DNA of 64,000 nt from Nocardiopsis ganjiahuensis DSM 45031 (GCF_000341085.1 NZ_ANBA01000007.1:62001-126000); one strand, 5' to 3'. Numbered from the stretch's first letter, positions 1 through 8,173 are shown. Made by a program: numbers and translations. The notes: generated by a model not told the origin, from the letters alone.

Positions 1-406
1 CGTGCAGGAGTACCGGATCGATCCAGGAGTGGTTGACCACGAGCAGCCCGCGCCGCCCCCCGTCGTGGCCGGGGTGGAGGGGGACGTAGCGCAGCCCGCT
101 GTGTCCGGTACCCGCCTGGCGGGCGGCGGCGGCCGCGGTGTCGGTGGCGTCGGCCCGCCATCGCGGGGAGCCGCGGTGCAGCGGTGCGCCCCAGGGGAGC
201 AGGACCCTCGCGGTGTAGCCGGTCGGAACGGTGACCGTGTCGGCTCGGGCGACGGGGACCCCGGCGAAGGTGGGCGCGGAACCGGTGTCAGGGGAGGCCA
301 GGGCGGGAAGGGAGGTATCACCCAGCAGAGCCGCGGCGGTGAGGGCGCCGAGCGCCGCTCCGCCGCGCAGGACCTGTCGTCGGCTGGGTCTGGATCCGGG
401 CGCCAT
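1..406 (-). CDS. PhoX-like (DUF839) Tat-exported protein, 5' part
   Basis: N-terminal 135 residues of a protein that continues past the left window edge. It starts at an ATG with GAGGAG just upstream. Residues 5-40 are a twin-arginine signal: basic start, SRRQVLRGG motif, hydrophobic stretch, then Ala-rich cleavage region. The mature part has FAGVPVARADTVTVPTGY, LLPWGAP and GLLVVNHSW, the pattern of the PhoX / DUF839 family of exported alkaline phosphatase-like beta-propellers. The function (phosphate-ester hydrolysis outside the cell) is inferred from the family; catalytic residues lie outside the window. It diverges from rpmG across a shared intergenic region with two palindromes. Confidence 0.75.
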   Translation of the reverse strand, partial: MAPGSRPSRRQVLRGGAALGALTAAALLGDTSLPALASPDTGSAPTFAGVPVARADTVTVPTGYTARVLLPWGAPLHRGSPRWRADATDTAAAAARQAGTGHSGLRYVPLHPGHDGGRRGLLVVNHSWIDPVLLH

Positions 407-450
407 GGTTCTCCTCGAGCCGGGGGTGCGTGCCGCACCGACCACCATCA

Positions 451-472
451 TGTGTGATGAGATAATCACACA
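451..472. promoter_or_regulatory. Perfect 8+6+8 inverted repeat between phoX-like gene and rpmG
   Basis: TGTGTGAT and ATCACACA (8 bp arms) flank a 6-bp spacer, 45 bp upstream of the phoX-like start. On the minus strand a -10-like GATTAT lies inside it, so a bound protein would block that promoter. It looks like a dimer operator (GntR or CRP-like half-sites), but the TGTGA/TCACA spacing is 8, not the 6 of CRP. Regulator unknown. Confidence 0.5.
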
Positions 473-533
473 AAGTAGTTTTTCCCGTGTATTCGGGCAT
501 GTGGTGTCGCCGGGGTGCGTGCTCAGATGGGAA

Positions 534-548
534 TGAAAACGGTTATCA
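534..548. promoter_or_regulatory. Zur box upstream of rpmG
   Basis: TGAAAACGGTTATCA is a near-palindrome of the 7-1-7 type bound by the zinc repressor Zur in actinomycetes. It lies 37 bp before the rpmG start and overlaps a -10-like TATCAT. The position upstream of cysteine-free ribosomal protein genes is the classic Zur arrangement. A nearly identical copy occurs at 38735-38749. Confidence 0.8.
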
Positions 549-584
549 TTCGGTTGACACGCTTGACACCCCGAGGAGGCGCCC

Positions 585-749
585 ATGGCACGCAACGACG
601 TTCGGCCCATCATCAAGCTCAAGTCCACGGAGGGGACCGGGACCACCTACGTGACCCGGAAGAACCGTCGCAACACCCCCGACCGCCTGGTCCTGCGCAA
701 GTACGACCCCAAGCTCCGCCGCCACGTCGAGTTCCGCGAGGAGCGCTGA
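585..749 (+). CDS. rpmG: 50S ribosomal protein L33, zinc-free paralogue
   Basis: 54-residue L33. Start ATG follows GAGGAGG at good spacing. The usual paired CxxC motifs of the zinc-binding form are absent (no cysteine in the protein), so this is the C-minus paralogue that replaces the zinc form when zinc is scarce. [15 protein letters not shown] and the [12 protein letters not shown] segment are typical of L33. It is first in a cluster with rpmE2, 47 bp downstream, and a Zur box sits in its promoter, so expression under zinc limitation is expected. Confidence 0.95.
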   Translation: MARNDVRPIIKLKSTEGTGTTYVTRKNRRNTPDRLVLRKYDPKLRRHVEFREER

Positions 750-796
750 CCCCGCGAGGAACGCCGACCGACGGCCCGAAACCTACGGAGACCCGC

Positions 797-1042
797 ATGC
801 AGAAGAACATCCACCCCGAGTACCAGCACGTCGTCTTCCGCGACAAGGCAGCCGACTTCGCCTTCCTCACCCGGTCCACCCGGAGCAGCGAGAAGACCAT
901 CGAGTGGGAGGACGGCAAGACCTACCCGCTCGTCGACGTCGACATCTCCAGCGCCAGCCACCCCTTCTACACCGGTACCGCCCGCGTGGTGGACACCGCC
1001 GGCCGGGTGGAGCGCTTCCAGCGTCGCTACCAGCGCAAGTAA
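797..1042 (+). CDS. rpmE2: 50S ribosomal protein L31 type B
   Basis: 81-residue type B L31, recognised by [16 protein letters not shown] at the start and [17 protein letters not shown] followed by a basic C-terminus (RFQRRYQRK). It lacks the CxxC zinc motif of the type A protein. It sits 47 bp after rpmG, most likely in the same Zur-controlled transcript. Incorporating it instead of the zinc form is known in other bacteria to free ribosome-bound zinc. A strong hairpin follows 40 bp after the stop. Confidence 0.95.
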   Translation: MQKNIHPEYQHVVFRDKAADFAFLTRSTRSSEKTIEWEDGKTYPLVDVDISSASHPFYTGTARVVDTAGRVERFQRRYQRK

Positions 1043-1082
1043 TGGGCGCCGGCGGCAGGGTCCCTCCGGCAGGGGACCACGG

Positions 1083-1118
1083 GCGGTGGGCACGGACCGC
1101 TGGGTCCGTGCCCACCGC
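1083..1118 (+). terminator. Strong hairpin after rpmE2
   Basis: Perfect 16-bp G/C-rich stem (1083-1098 with 1103-1118) and a 4-nt loop, no U-tract, 40 bp after the rpmE2 stop. Likely ends most of the rpmG-rpmE2 transcript and separates it from rpmF. Confidence 0.75.
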
Positions 1119-1223
1119 TCACCCGCTTCCCGCGCATGCCCCGGCCCTCGTGTACGGCTGAGAACCCGCCGCCGGGACGGATTCCCGCACCCTGACCCCG
1201 GGCCCGCGTCCGCGGCCCCGCTC

Positions 1224-1243
1224 CCGGAGTCACGCGACTCCGG
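1224..1243 (+). promoter_or_regulatory. Small inverted repeat before rpmF
   Basis: CCGGAGT and ACTCCGG (7 bp) flank CACGCG, ending 27 bp before the rpmF start. Could be an operator or a 5'-leader hairpin; no Zur-type box is visible before rpmF. Confidence 0.3.
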
Positions 1244-1270
1244 AACCCCAGCAGAAAGGCAACAGGTCAC

Positions 1271-1441
1271 ATGGCCGTACCCAAGCGCAAGATGTCGCGG
1301 TCCAACACGCGCACGCGCCGCTCCCAGTGGAAGGCCAAGGCCCCCGAGCTGGTCACCGTCCGCATTCGCGGCGGCGAGTACCGCGTCCCCCGCAACCTCG
1401 TCCGCGCCTATCAGAGCGGACTCCTCCCCCTGCCCGAGTAG
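1271..1441 (+). CDS. rpmF: 50S ribosomal protein L32, zinc-free form
   Basis: 56-residue L32 starting [21 protein letters not shown], the universal L32 N-terminus. The C-terminal region ([20 protein letters not shown]) has no CxxC pairs, so this is the zinc-independent form, matching the neighbouring L33 and L31B. The start follows GAAAGG. A strong terminator separates it from rpmE2, so it may have its own promoter or depend on read-through. Confidence 0.93.
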   Translation: MAVPKRKMSRSNTRTRRSQWKAKAPELVTVRIRGGEYRVPRNLVRAYQSGLLPLPE

Positions 1442-1629
1442 CTCCGCACGGGGCGAAACCGAACTCACGCCACGGCGCCGCCGGCCCTCTTCCGGCGGCG
1501 CCGCGGGTGTGCCCGGCCGCCCGCTCCGGTCCCGTCCGGGAGGGATCGGCGGAGGCTGACGGAACGGACCGGACGAAACACCCCCACCCCTGGTGCCCGA
1601 ATCCCCATGAGTCGGGCAGTCTTGAACCC

Positions 1630-4020
1630 GTGACAACAACCCCTACCGACACACCGCCCCCCGCCCCGGGCCGTATCGCGGCACGCGCCCCGCGCAGCCC
1701 CGTCGACCTGCTGGCGGGGATCGCCGGCCTGATTCTGGTCTTCCTGGTCCTGCTCCTGGTCAGCGACGCGATCTCCGACGGCGCACCGACGGACGACGCC
1801 ACCCAGCTCCGCGCGGTGATCCCGTCGTGGCTGCTCTTCGCCGCCGCTCTGGGCGCCAACCTCCTGCTCATCGTCCTGATCGTCTACGTCGTCCTGCGCA
1901 CCCTGTTCGCCGGGGACCTGCGCGACCTGCTGCGAGCGATCGTCGCCGCCGTGTCGGCCTACGCCATGACGTCCTTCGTCAACTCGGTGCTGGAGACCGC
2001 CACCTACAGCGCCGACCCGCTCCCCGGGCTCCCCGACGACGTCCTGACCGCAGCCACCCTCGGCTACGTCGCCGCCGGTATCGCCTTCACCCGGACCATG
2101 CCCAGCGGACTGCCACGGGTGCGCTCCCTGCTGTGGGGCACCAACGCCGCGGTAGCGGTCACCGCGCTCATGGCCGGGGTCACCAGCATCCTCGCCGTCC
2201 TCTTCACCCTCCTCGTCGGCCTGACCTTCGCAGCCCTGGCCCGGTACACCGTCGGCTCCAGCGTGCCGCCGCCCGCCACCGGTCGCATCCACGCCGAACT
2301 CCACCGCTTCGACATGACCGCGGACCGGATCACCCTGGCGGGTACCGACCGCGAGGGAGACCCCCTCTACCTGGCCGACCTCGCCGACGGCCGCCAGATC
2401 GAGCTCTCCGTGCTCAACTCCGAGAACACCAAGGGGTTCTGGCAGCGGCTGCTGGCCCTGCTCATGCTCCGCGGCCCCGTCGCCCCCCGCATGCTCTACG
2501 GCGCGCGCAGACGCGCCGAACACGCCGCCCTGATGAGCTCCGCCGTCCGGGACGCCGGGGTGGACGCCCCCCGCGTCCTCGCGCTGGGCGAACTCGCCCC
2601 GGGCGCCGTCCTCCTGGCCCGAGAGCGTCCCCGCCTCACCAGCCTGGCCGCCCTGGACCCGCCGGAGATCACCGACGCCCTGATCGACGACCTCTGGCGC
2701 CAGCTCGGCCTGCTGCACCGGCGGCGCATCGCCCACGGCGACCTCGACAGCACCACCGTCGGCGTGCTCGCCGACACCCCCTGCACCGCGGCTCTGGCCG
2801 GGGTCGACCGGGGCGCGGTGGCCGCGCCCCAGATCCAGGCCTCCCTGGACACGGCCGCGATGATCACCCTGCTGGCGCTGCGGGTGGGTTCGGAACGCGC
2901 GGTGGCCTCGGCCGTGCGGGCGCTGGGCGTGCCCGCCACCGCCGCCGTCCTCCCCCTGCTGCAGGCACCGGGGCTGCCGCACGGGCTCCGCGCCGAACTC
3001 CGCCGCTCCGACCGGAACCTCCTGGGCGAGTTGCGGCGGCAGATCGCCGCGGTCGCCCCCGAGGCCCCCGCCCAGCCGGCACGCCTGGAACGGATGCGCC
3101 CGCGCACCATCGTCAGCGTCGTGGTCGTCACCCTGGTCGGGCTGGTGCTCGTCTACCAGCTCTCCGGGGTGGAACTGGGCGCGATCCGCAACGCCGACCC
3201 CGCCTGGGCGGCGGCCGCCCTCGCCATGGCCACCGCCTGCATGGTCGCCGCCGCGATGGTGCTGGTCGGCTTCGTTCCGGCGCCGCTGCTCTGGTGGCGG
3301 ACGGTCCTGGTGCAGTACGCGGCGTCGTTCGTGCGCATCGCCGCCCCGGCCGGGCTGGGGTCGATCGCGATCAACAGCCGGTTCGTGATCAAGTCGGGCG
3401 TGCCCACCTCCCTGGCCCTGTCCGCGGTGGGCCTGACCCAGCTGGTGGGCTTCCTCGTCCACGTTCCGCTGCTCCTGGTGTGCGCCTACCTGACCGGCAC
3501 CTCGTACTGGACCGGCTTCACCCCCTCTCCGACCGTGACCGGCATCGTCATCGCCGGAACCGCCTGCGTCGCCGCCGTCCTGCTGCACCCGAAGCTGCGC
3601 CGCGCCGTCGGCTCACGGCTGCGCCCCTACCTGGGCGGTGTCCTGCCCCAGGTGCTGGACCTGCTCCAGCGCCCGGCCAGCCTCCTGCTCGGAGTGGGCG
3701 GCACCCTGCTGCTGACCGTGGCGTTCGTGCTGTGCCTGCACTTCTCGGTCCTGGCCTTCGCCGGGCCCGAACTGCAGGTGAGCCTGGTCGCGGTCGCCGT
3801 GGTCTTCCTCGCGGGCAACGCGGTCGGTTCGGCCGCGCCCACCCCGGGCGGGCTCGGCGCGGTCGAGGCCGCCCTGATCGGCGGACTCACCGCGGTGGCC
3901 GCGATCCCCGCCGCCGTGGCCCTGCCCGCCGTGCTGCTGTTCCGGGTACTGACCTTCTGGTTCCCGGTCCTGCCCGGCTGGGCCGCCTTCAGTTACCTGC
4001 AGCGCCGCGAGGCGATCTGA
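1630..4020 (+). CDS. Membrane flippase-like protein with internal kinase-like domain
   Basis: About 796 residues from a GTG that lacks a clear ribosome site and may be leaderless; upstream in-frame sequence is poorly conserved in character. Order: two or more N-terminal membrane segments (roughly residues 25-65, more to 210), a soluble middle part with an aminoglycoside-kinase-like catalytic loop (HGDLDSTTVG near residue 370), then eight or so membrane helices from about residue 495 to the end, including AAPTPGGLGAVEAAL, a hallmark of the lysylphosphatidylglycerol-synthase transmembrane / UPF0104 (AglD-like) family. Family members move or modify lipids or lipid-linked substrates; the substrate is not evident. 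The kinase loop keeps D but lacks the usual downstream N, so the domain may be a pseudokinase. Confidence 0.85.
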   Translation: MTTTPTDTPPPAPGRIAARAPRSPVDLLAGIAGLILVFLVLLLVSDAISDGAPTDDATQLRAVIPSWLLFAAALGANLLLIVLIVYVVLRTLFAGDLRDLLRAIVAAVSAYAMTSFVNSVLETATYSADPLPGLPDDVLTAATLGYVAAGIAFTRTMPSGLPRVRSLLWGTNAAVAVTALMAGVTSILAVLFTLLVGLTFAALARYTVGSSVPPPATGRIHAELHRFDMTADRITLAGTDREGDPLYLADLADGRQIELSVLNSENTKGFWQRLLALLMLRGPVAPRMLYGARRRAEHAALMSSAVRDAGVDAPRVLALGELAPGAVLLARERPRLTSLAALDPPEITDALIDDLWRQLGLLHRRRIAHGDLDSTTVGVLADTPCTAALAGVDRGAVAAPQIQASLDTAAMITLLALRVGSERAVASAVRALGVPATAAVLPLLQAPGLPHGLRAELRRSDRNLLGELRRQIAAVAPEAPAQPARLERMRPRTIVSVVVVTLVGLVLVYQLSGVELGAIRNADPAWAAAALAMATACMVAAAMVLVGFVPAPLLWWRTVLVQYAASFVRIAAPAGLGSIAINSRFVIKSGVPTSLALSAVGLTQLVGFLVHVPLLLVCAYLTGTSYWTGFTPSPTVTGIVIAGTACVAAVLLHPKLRRAVGSRLRPYLGGVLPQVLDLLQRPASLLLGVGGTLLLTVAFVLCLHFSVLAFAGPELQVSLVAVAVVFLAGNAVGSAAPTPGGLGAVEAALIGGLTAVAAIPAAVALPAVLLFRVLTFWFPVLPGWAAFSYLQRREAI

Positions 4021-4080
4021 CCCCAGGGCTCGAACCCCGGTGACCACCGCTCCGGTGAGGGCGTGTTCCACCGACTTGCG

Positions 4081-4097
4081 GTTGACGTAACGTCAAC
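4081..4097. promoter_or_regulatory. MerR-type operator
   Basis: GTTGACGTAACGTCAAC, a perfect 8+1+8 palindrome containing a -35-like TTGACG, 52 bp before the MerR-family gene. Dyads at this place are where MerR-family proteins bind and twist the promoter, so autoregulation is likely. Confidence 0.7.
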
Positions 4098-4148
4098 GCC
4101 TAACGTCGTTTCCAGGCCGGACGGACCGGCCGGACGAGGGGAGACGGT

Positions 4149-4919
4149 ATGTCGTGGTCGATGGGCGAGGTCTGCCGGATGAGCGGAGTGACCTCCCGGA
4201 CACTGCGCCACTACCACCACGTGGGGCTGCTGCTCCCGGAGAGCACCGGGCCGGGCGGGCTGCGCCGGTACGGACAGCCCGAACTGCGCAGACTCCAGCG
4301 GATCCTGGTCATGCGCGAACTCGGACTGGGGCTGGCGGACATCCGTCGGGTCCTGGACTCCGAGCACGACGAGGTGGCGGCCCTGCGCCGGCACCTGCAC
4401 GACCTCGAGGCCGAACGCGACCGTCTCAGCGTGCTCGTCGACACCGTGCGTCGCACCGTCGACGCCTTGGAGGGAAACGACATGGCCAGCAGACCCGAGG
4501 AGCTCTTCGCGGGCTTCGACACCGAGCACTACTCCGAGCGGGCACGCACCGAGTGGCCCGAGCAGTGGGAGCAGGCCAGGGCGGCGGGGGAGGGGGTCAC
4601 CCCCGAGAACGCCGAGCGGCTCCGGGCCGAGGCGGCCGAGCAGATGGACCGGATGGCCGGACACCTCAGGACGGGGATCCCGCCCGACTCCCCGGCCGTC
4701 CAGGCGGAGATCGACCTCCACTACCGGCAGGTCTGCCTCATGTGGACCCCGGACACGGAGGCCTTCGCCCACCTGGGACAGGTCTATGCCGAGGACGGCC
4801 CCTGGCGAGAGGCGTACGAGCGGGTCGCCCCCGGGCTGGCCGACTACCAGTGCGAGGCCATGGAGGTCTACGCCGAGCAGCGACTGGGCGGCGGCCGGGA
4901 CCCGGAGGGGCAGACGTGA
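4149..4919 (+). CDS. MerR-family regulator with TipAS-like C-terminal domain
   Basis: 256 residues. Residues 1-70 are a MerR winged helix (MGEVCRMSGVTSRTLRHYHHVGLL, then RRYGQPELRRLQRILVMRELGLGL), followed by a dimerisation coiled coil (about 78-112). Residues 135-250 resemble the TipAS antibiotic-recognition domain, which binds thiopeptide-type drugs in TipAL. A ribosome site (GAGGGGAGA) precedes the ATG. A palindromic operator lies in its promoter and a small gene overlaps its stop codon, so it probably controls itself and that partner. The inducer is unknown. Confidence 0.9.
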   Translation: MSWSMGEVCRMSGVTSRTLRHYHHVGLLLPESTGPGGLRRYGQPELRRLQRILVMRELGLGLADIRRVLDSEHDEVAALRRHLHDLEAERDRLSVLVDTVRRTVDALEGNDMASRPEELFAGFDTEHYSERARTEWPEQWEQARAAGEGVTPENAERLRAEAAEQMDRMAGHLRTGIPPDSPAVQAEIDLHYRQVCLMWTPDTEAFAHLGQVYAEDGPWREAYERVAPGLADYQCEAMEVYAEQRLGGGRDPEGQT

Positions 4920-5269
4920 TCCCTGCTCACTGGAGGCCCCACCGCCGCGAGGAGGACGGTGAGGTACTGGGCTACCTGCGCCCTGAGGGCGGCGGCCACG
5001 TACCGGTCACCCCGTTCGGGCACCCGGTCGCCGGACCGGTCCCGGAGGCCGAGGCCAGGGCCGCCCTGGACGCACTGGGGTTGTCCTACCTGGCCGGGCC
5101 GTGGCTCCTGACCCTTCCCGGACGGGAGGAGCCGGTCACGGTCCGGATCGTGGAGGTCACCCCCGAGCGGATGCGGGTGGCCAACGCCGACTACGGGTAC
5201 GAGGAGGCTGACATCGGGCACGTGTTCGTCCTCGACGTCCCCGAGCCCGGACGTCTGCGCGCCGCCTGA
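4916..5269 (+). CDS. Hypothetical protein coupled to MerR regulator
   Basis: 117 residues, GTG start overlapping the regulator's TGA by four bases (GTGA) with GGAGGGG before it, so translation is coupled. Starts VIPAHWRPHRREEDGEVLGYLRP; mid-part WLLTLPGREEPVTVRIVEVTPERMRV looks like a small beta-rich domain. Soluble, no signal peptide or membrane segment. I do not recognise a family. Coupling suggests a cofactor or target of the MerR protein. Confidence 0.75.
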   Translation: MIPAHWRPHRREEDGEVLGYLRPEGGGHVPVTPFGHPVAGPVPEAEARAALDALGLSYLAGPWLLTLPGREEPVTVRIVEVTPERMRVANADYGYEEADIGHVFVLDVPEPGRLRAA

Positions 5270-5310
5270 AGCCGACCGGGACCGACAGGAGGAGCAGAGG
5301 TGAGCGGGCG

Positions 5311-5724
5311 ATGCTGATCACGGTGACCCGGGTACTGGAGGAACCCGGTTCCAGCGCCGGGCCCCTCGTCGAGTTCCGCTGCGCCGCAGGGAGGGCGACC
5401 GCCCGTTGGGCGGGGGCTGTGCGCCCCGGACTCGGTGATCACGACGTGGAACTGGACGTTCCCGAAACCGTTTCCGTGTTCGACCGTGGCGAGCCGGGGT
5501 TGGACCGTGTCGAGGGTGTGCTCGGCGCCCCCGGTGGAAGCCTCCCCGCCGGGGTCCGCCTCTGCGGACGTGTGGAGGAGGTCGGTGTCGGAGAGGACCC
5601 GATCGTGGTGTTGCGGGTGGGCGGCGGCCTCCTCATGACGGAGACGGACGGACCCAGACCCCTCCCCGGGGCCTGGGTCCGCCTCACCGTCACTGAGCTC
5701 GTGCTCTGTCCCACCGGTATCTGA
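5311..5724 (+). CDS. Hypothetical small beta-rich protein
   Basis: 137 residues, ATG start with AGGAGGAG 16 nt upstream (rather far). Alternating Val/Leu and charged residues with many glycines suggest an all-beta domain; no signal peptide, membrane helix or catalytic motif is seen. It follows the MerR/partner pair by 41 bp on the same strand and may share their transcript. Function unknown. Confidence 0.65.
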   Translation: MLITVTRVLEEPGSSAGPLVEFRCAAGRATARWAGAVRPGLGDHDVELDVPETVSVFDRGEPGLDRVEGVLGAPGGSLPAGVRLCGRVEEVGVGEDPIVVLRVGGGLLMTETDGPRPLPGAWVRLTVTELVLCPTGI

Positions 5725-5735
5725 CGGAACAGGAC

Positions 5736-7532
5736 CTAGAGGACCTCGGGGGACACGTCCAGGACGGTGCGGTCGCGGGAGGAGACCAGGTCGAACTGTG
5801 GGCCGGTGCGGGGCAGCTCGTGGCGGAAGAAGTACGCGGCGGCGGCCCGCTTGCCCTCGTAGAACCCGCCCTCCTTGCCGTGGGCGGTGACGAGCTGCTC
5901 CAGCCACAGCCAGGCCACCACCACGTGTCCGACCGCCTCCAGGTAGGGGGTCGCGTTGGCCAGGGCCACCGCCGGGTCGCCCTCGGACCAGGTGGCCGCG
6001 GCGGTCTCGGCGGTGCGGTTCAGGGCGGCGTCGAGCAGGTCGGCGTACTCGGCCTCGCGGCCGCCGAGCTTGCGGGCCCGTTCCGCGGTGGCACGGGCCG
6101 TGTCCACCAGCAGCGACAGTCGGGTGCCGCCGTCCAGGACGGCCTTGCGGCCCAGCAGGTCCAGAGCCTGGATGCCGTGGGTGCCCTCGTGGATGGCGTT
6201 GAGCCGGTTGTCCCGGTAGTGCTGCTCCACGTCGTACTCGCGGGTGTAGCCGTAGCCGCCGTGCACCTGGATGGCGAGGCTGTTGGCCTCCAGGCACCAC
6301 TGGGAGGGCCAGCTCTTCACGATCGGGGTGAGCACGTCCAGCAGCAGCTGGGCGTTCTTCGCCGCCTCGGGGTCGTCGGTGCTGGCCTTCTCGTCCACGA
6401 GGCGGGCGCAGTACAGGACCAGGGCGAGGGCGCCCTCCACGTAGCTCTTCTGTGCGAGCAGCATCCGGCGCACGTCGGTGTGCTCGATGATGGGGATCTG
6501 CGGCTCCGCGGGGTCCTTCGCCCCGAGCGGGCGGCCCTGGAGGCGCTCGCGGGCGTACTGGAGCGACTTCAGGTAGGCGGTGTAGCCGACCGCCATCGCG
6601 CCCGCACCCACCCCGATCCGGGCGCCGTCCATCATGTGGAACATGTACTTCAGGCCCTGGTGGGGCTCGCCCACGAGGTAGCCGATCGCACCGGGGGAGC
6701 CGCCCGGGGTGTGCCGGCCCTCACCGAAGTTGAGGAGCGCGTTGACGGTGCCCCGGTAGCCCATCTTGTGGTTGAGCCCGGCCGGCACGACGTCGTTGCG
6801 CTCGCCGAGGGAGCCGTCCTCCTCGACGAGGTACTTCGGCACGATGAACAGCGAGATCCCCTTGACCCCGGGCGGACCGCCGGGGATCTTGGCCAGGACC
6901 AGGTGGACGATGTTCTCGGTCAGCTCGTGGTCGCCCGCCGAGATCCACATCTTGTTGCCGAAGATCCGGTAGGTGCCGTCGCCGGCGTCCTCGGCGCGGG
7001 TGGTGATGTCGGACAGGGAGCTGCCCGCCTGCGGCTCGGACAGGCACATCGTGCCGGTGAAGCGCCCTTCCACCATGGGCCGGACGAAGGTCTCGACCTG
7101 CTCGGGGGAGCCGTGCGCGACCAGCAGGGACGCGTTCCCGGAGGTGAGGAAGGGGTAGGCGGAGCTGCCCAGGTTGGCGGCCTGGAAGTAGGCGTTGCAC
7201 GCGCTGGAGACGACCCGGGGGATCTGGTCGCCGCCCACGGAGGCGTCCATGGCGATGGAGGACAGCCCGGTCTCGGCGTAGACCTCCAGGGCCTTCTTCA
7301 CCTCGGGGATGACGTGCACGCGCTCGCCGTCGAAGTGGGGTTCGTTGGCGTCGTTGGTCTTGTTGTGCGGGGCGAAGTGGTCGGTGGCCACGCGTTCGGC
7401 CAGCTCCAGGGCTCCGTCGAAGGTCTCCTTGGAGTGGTCCGCGTACCGGGGGCGCCGGGTGAGGGCCTCCGTGTCGAGCCATTCGTAGAGCAGGAACTGC
7501 AGGTCGCGTGCGGACAGCAGGGTGGACGCCAC
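5736..7532 (-). CDS. Acyl-CoA dehydrogenase, 600-residue class
   Basis: 598 residues from a GTG with GGGAGG 6 nt upstream. Middle part carries the acyl-CoA dehydrogenase signatures TMCLSEPQAGSSLSDI, FGNKMWISAGDHEL and, later, QVHGGYGYTREYDVEQHYRD and IHEGTHGIQALDLLG. The N-terminal extension and the about 120-residue C-terminal tail match the DmdC / FadE-like class (methylthio-propionyl-CoA or medium/long-chain substrates) rather than the 380-residue class. FAD-dependent alpha,beta-dehydrogenation of an acyl-CoA is expected; the substrate is not predictable from sequence. A TetR-type palindrome lies 20 bp upstream of the start. Confidence 0.93.
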   Translation of the reverse strand: MASTLLSARDLQFLLYEWLDTEALTRRPRYADHSKETFDGALELAERVATDHFAPHNKTNDANEPHFDGERVHVIPEVKKALEVYAETGLSSIAMDASVGGDQIPRVVSSACNAYFQAANLGSSAYPFLTSGNASLLVAHGSPEQVETFVRPMVEGRFTGTMCLSEPQAGSSLSDITTRAEDAGDGTYRIFGNKMWISAGDHELTENIVHLVLAKIPGGPPGVKGISLFIVPKYLVEEDGSLGERNDVVPAGLNHKMGYRGTVNALLNFGEGRHTPGGSPGAIGYLVGEPHQGLKYMFHMMDGARIGVGAGAMAVGYTAYLKSLQYARERLQGRPLGAKDPAEPQIPIIEHTDVRRMLLAQKSYVEGALALVLYCARLVDEKASTDDPEAAKNAQLLLDVLTPIVKSWPSQWCLEANSLAIQVHGGYGYTREYDVEQHYRDNRLNAIHEGTHGIQALDLLGRKAVLDGGTRLSLLVDTARATAERARKLGGREAEYADLLDAALNRTAETAAATWSEGDPAVALANATPYLEAVGHVVVAWLWLEQLVTAHGKEGGFYEGKRAAAAYFFRHELPRTGPQFDLVSSRDRTVLDVSPEVL

Positions 7533-7552
7533 GGGTTGCCTCCCAAAGTGAT

Positions 7553-7571
7553 GAACCGACTGGTCGGTATG
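7553..7571. promoter_or_regulatory. TetR-type operator, copy 1
   Basis: GAACCGACTGGTCGGTATG, containing the palindrome ACCGAC-TG-GTCGGT (7555-7568), just upstream of the acyl-CoA dehydrogenase start. The identical 19 bases recur at 8653-8671. This form is typical of TetR-family repressors of acyl-CoA metabolism; no such regulator is adjacent. Confidence 0.65.
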
Positions 7572-7662
7572 CTACCTGGCCCGAACGATCCCCAGGTGAC
7601 CGGGGCCACGCGGAGCCGCGGGTCTAACCTGGTCCCATCCGATCCGACACAGGAAGCCGCAC

Positions 7663-8130
7663 ATGACTGAGAAGACGCCCACCGTCCTGCTGCTCAACGG
7701 CCCCAACCTCAACCTGTTGGGCACCCGCGACCCCGAGCAGTACGGAACCACCACCCTCACCGAGGTCGAGCGTCGGGTGACCGCCCTGGGCAAGGAGCTG
7801 GGTGTGGAGGTCGTCTGCGCGCAGTCCAACAGCGAGGGCGGCATGGTCGACCACATCCACGCCGCGCGGCACTACGCGGGTGTGGTGATGAACCCGGGCG
7901 CCTACGCCCACTACAGCATCGCCCTGCGCGACGCCGTCGACGCGGTCGAGGCGCCCGTGGTCGAGGTGCACATCTCCAACATCTACGCCCGCGAGGAGTT
8001 CCGCCACACCTCGGTCACCGCTCCGGTCGCCGCCGGGTACGTGGCCGGGTGCGGCGTCCTCGGCTACGAACTCGGCCTGCGCGCGGCCCTCTCCCGCGCC
8101 GCCGAGCGCGCCGCGGAGTCCGGAGCCTGA
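7663..8130 (+). CDS. aroQ: Type II 3-dehydroquinate dehydratase
   Basis: 155 residues, the normal length. LLLNGPNLNLLGTRDPEQYG near the start holds the flexible-loop Arg and catalytic Tyr; QSNSEGGMVDHIH, MNPGAYAHYS and VEVHISNIYAREEFRHTSV complete the family pattern. It converts 3-dehydroquinate to 3-dehydroshikimate in the shikimate pathway and can also serve quinate catabolism. It stands alone here, 42 kb from the QsuB/QsuD-like genes. Confidence 0.97.
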   Translation: MTEKTPTVLLLNGPNLNLLGTRDPEQYGTTTLTEVERRVTALGKELGVEVVCAQSNSEGGMVDHIHAARHYAGVVMNPGAYAHYSIALRDAVDAVEAPVVEVHISNIYAREEFRHTSVTAPVAAGYVAGCGVLGYELGLRAALSRAAERAAESGA

Positions 8131-8173
8131 GGCCGGCCGGGGCGCCGCCCGCGAGGGGCGCTCCGGAGCGGGG

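Noticed and set aside
2..457. Plus-strand open frame at the left edge
   Set aside because: Antisense to a Tat-signal-bearing gene; no start signal and no recognisable protein.
1465..3588. Long open frame on the minus strand through the flippase gene
   Set aside because: It is the G/C-rich antisense frame of a real gene; composition is Gly/Gln/His low-complexity without domain features.
4022..4072. tRNA-like 3' half on the minus strand (GGGGTTCGAGCCC with a variable-arm-like hairpin)
   Set aside because: The T-stem is mismatched and there is no acceptor, D or anticodon arm; it is a chance hairpin after the flippase gene.
5820..7670. Long plus-strand open frame across the acyl-CoA dehydrogenase
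   Set aside because: The minus-strand frame encodes a full acyl-CoA dehydrogenase with motifs and ribosome site; the plus frame is a mirror artefact.
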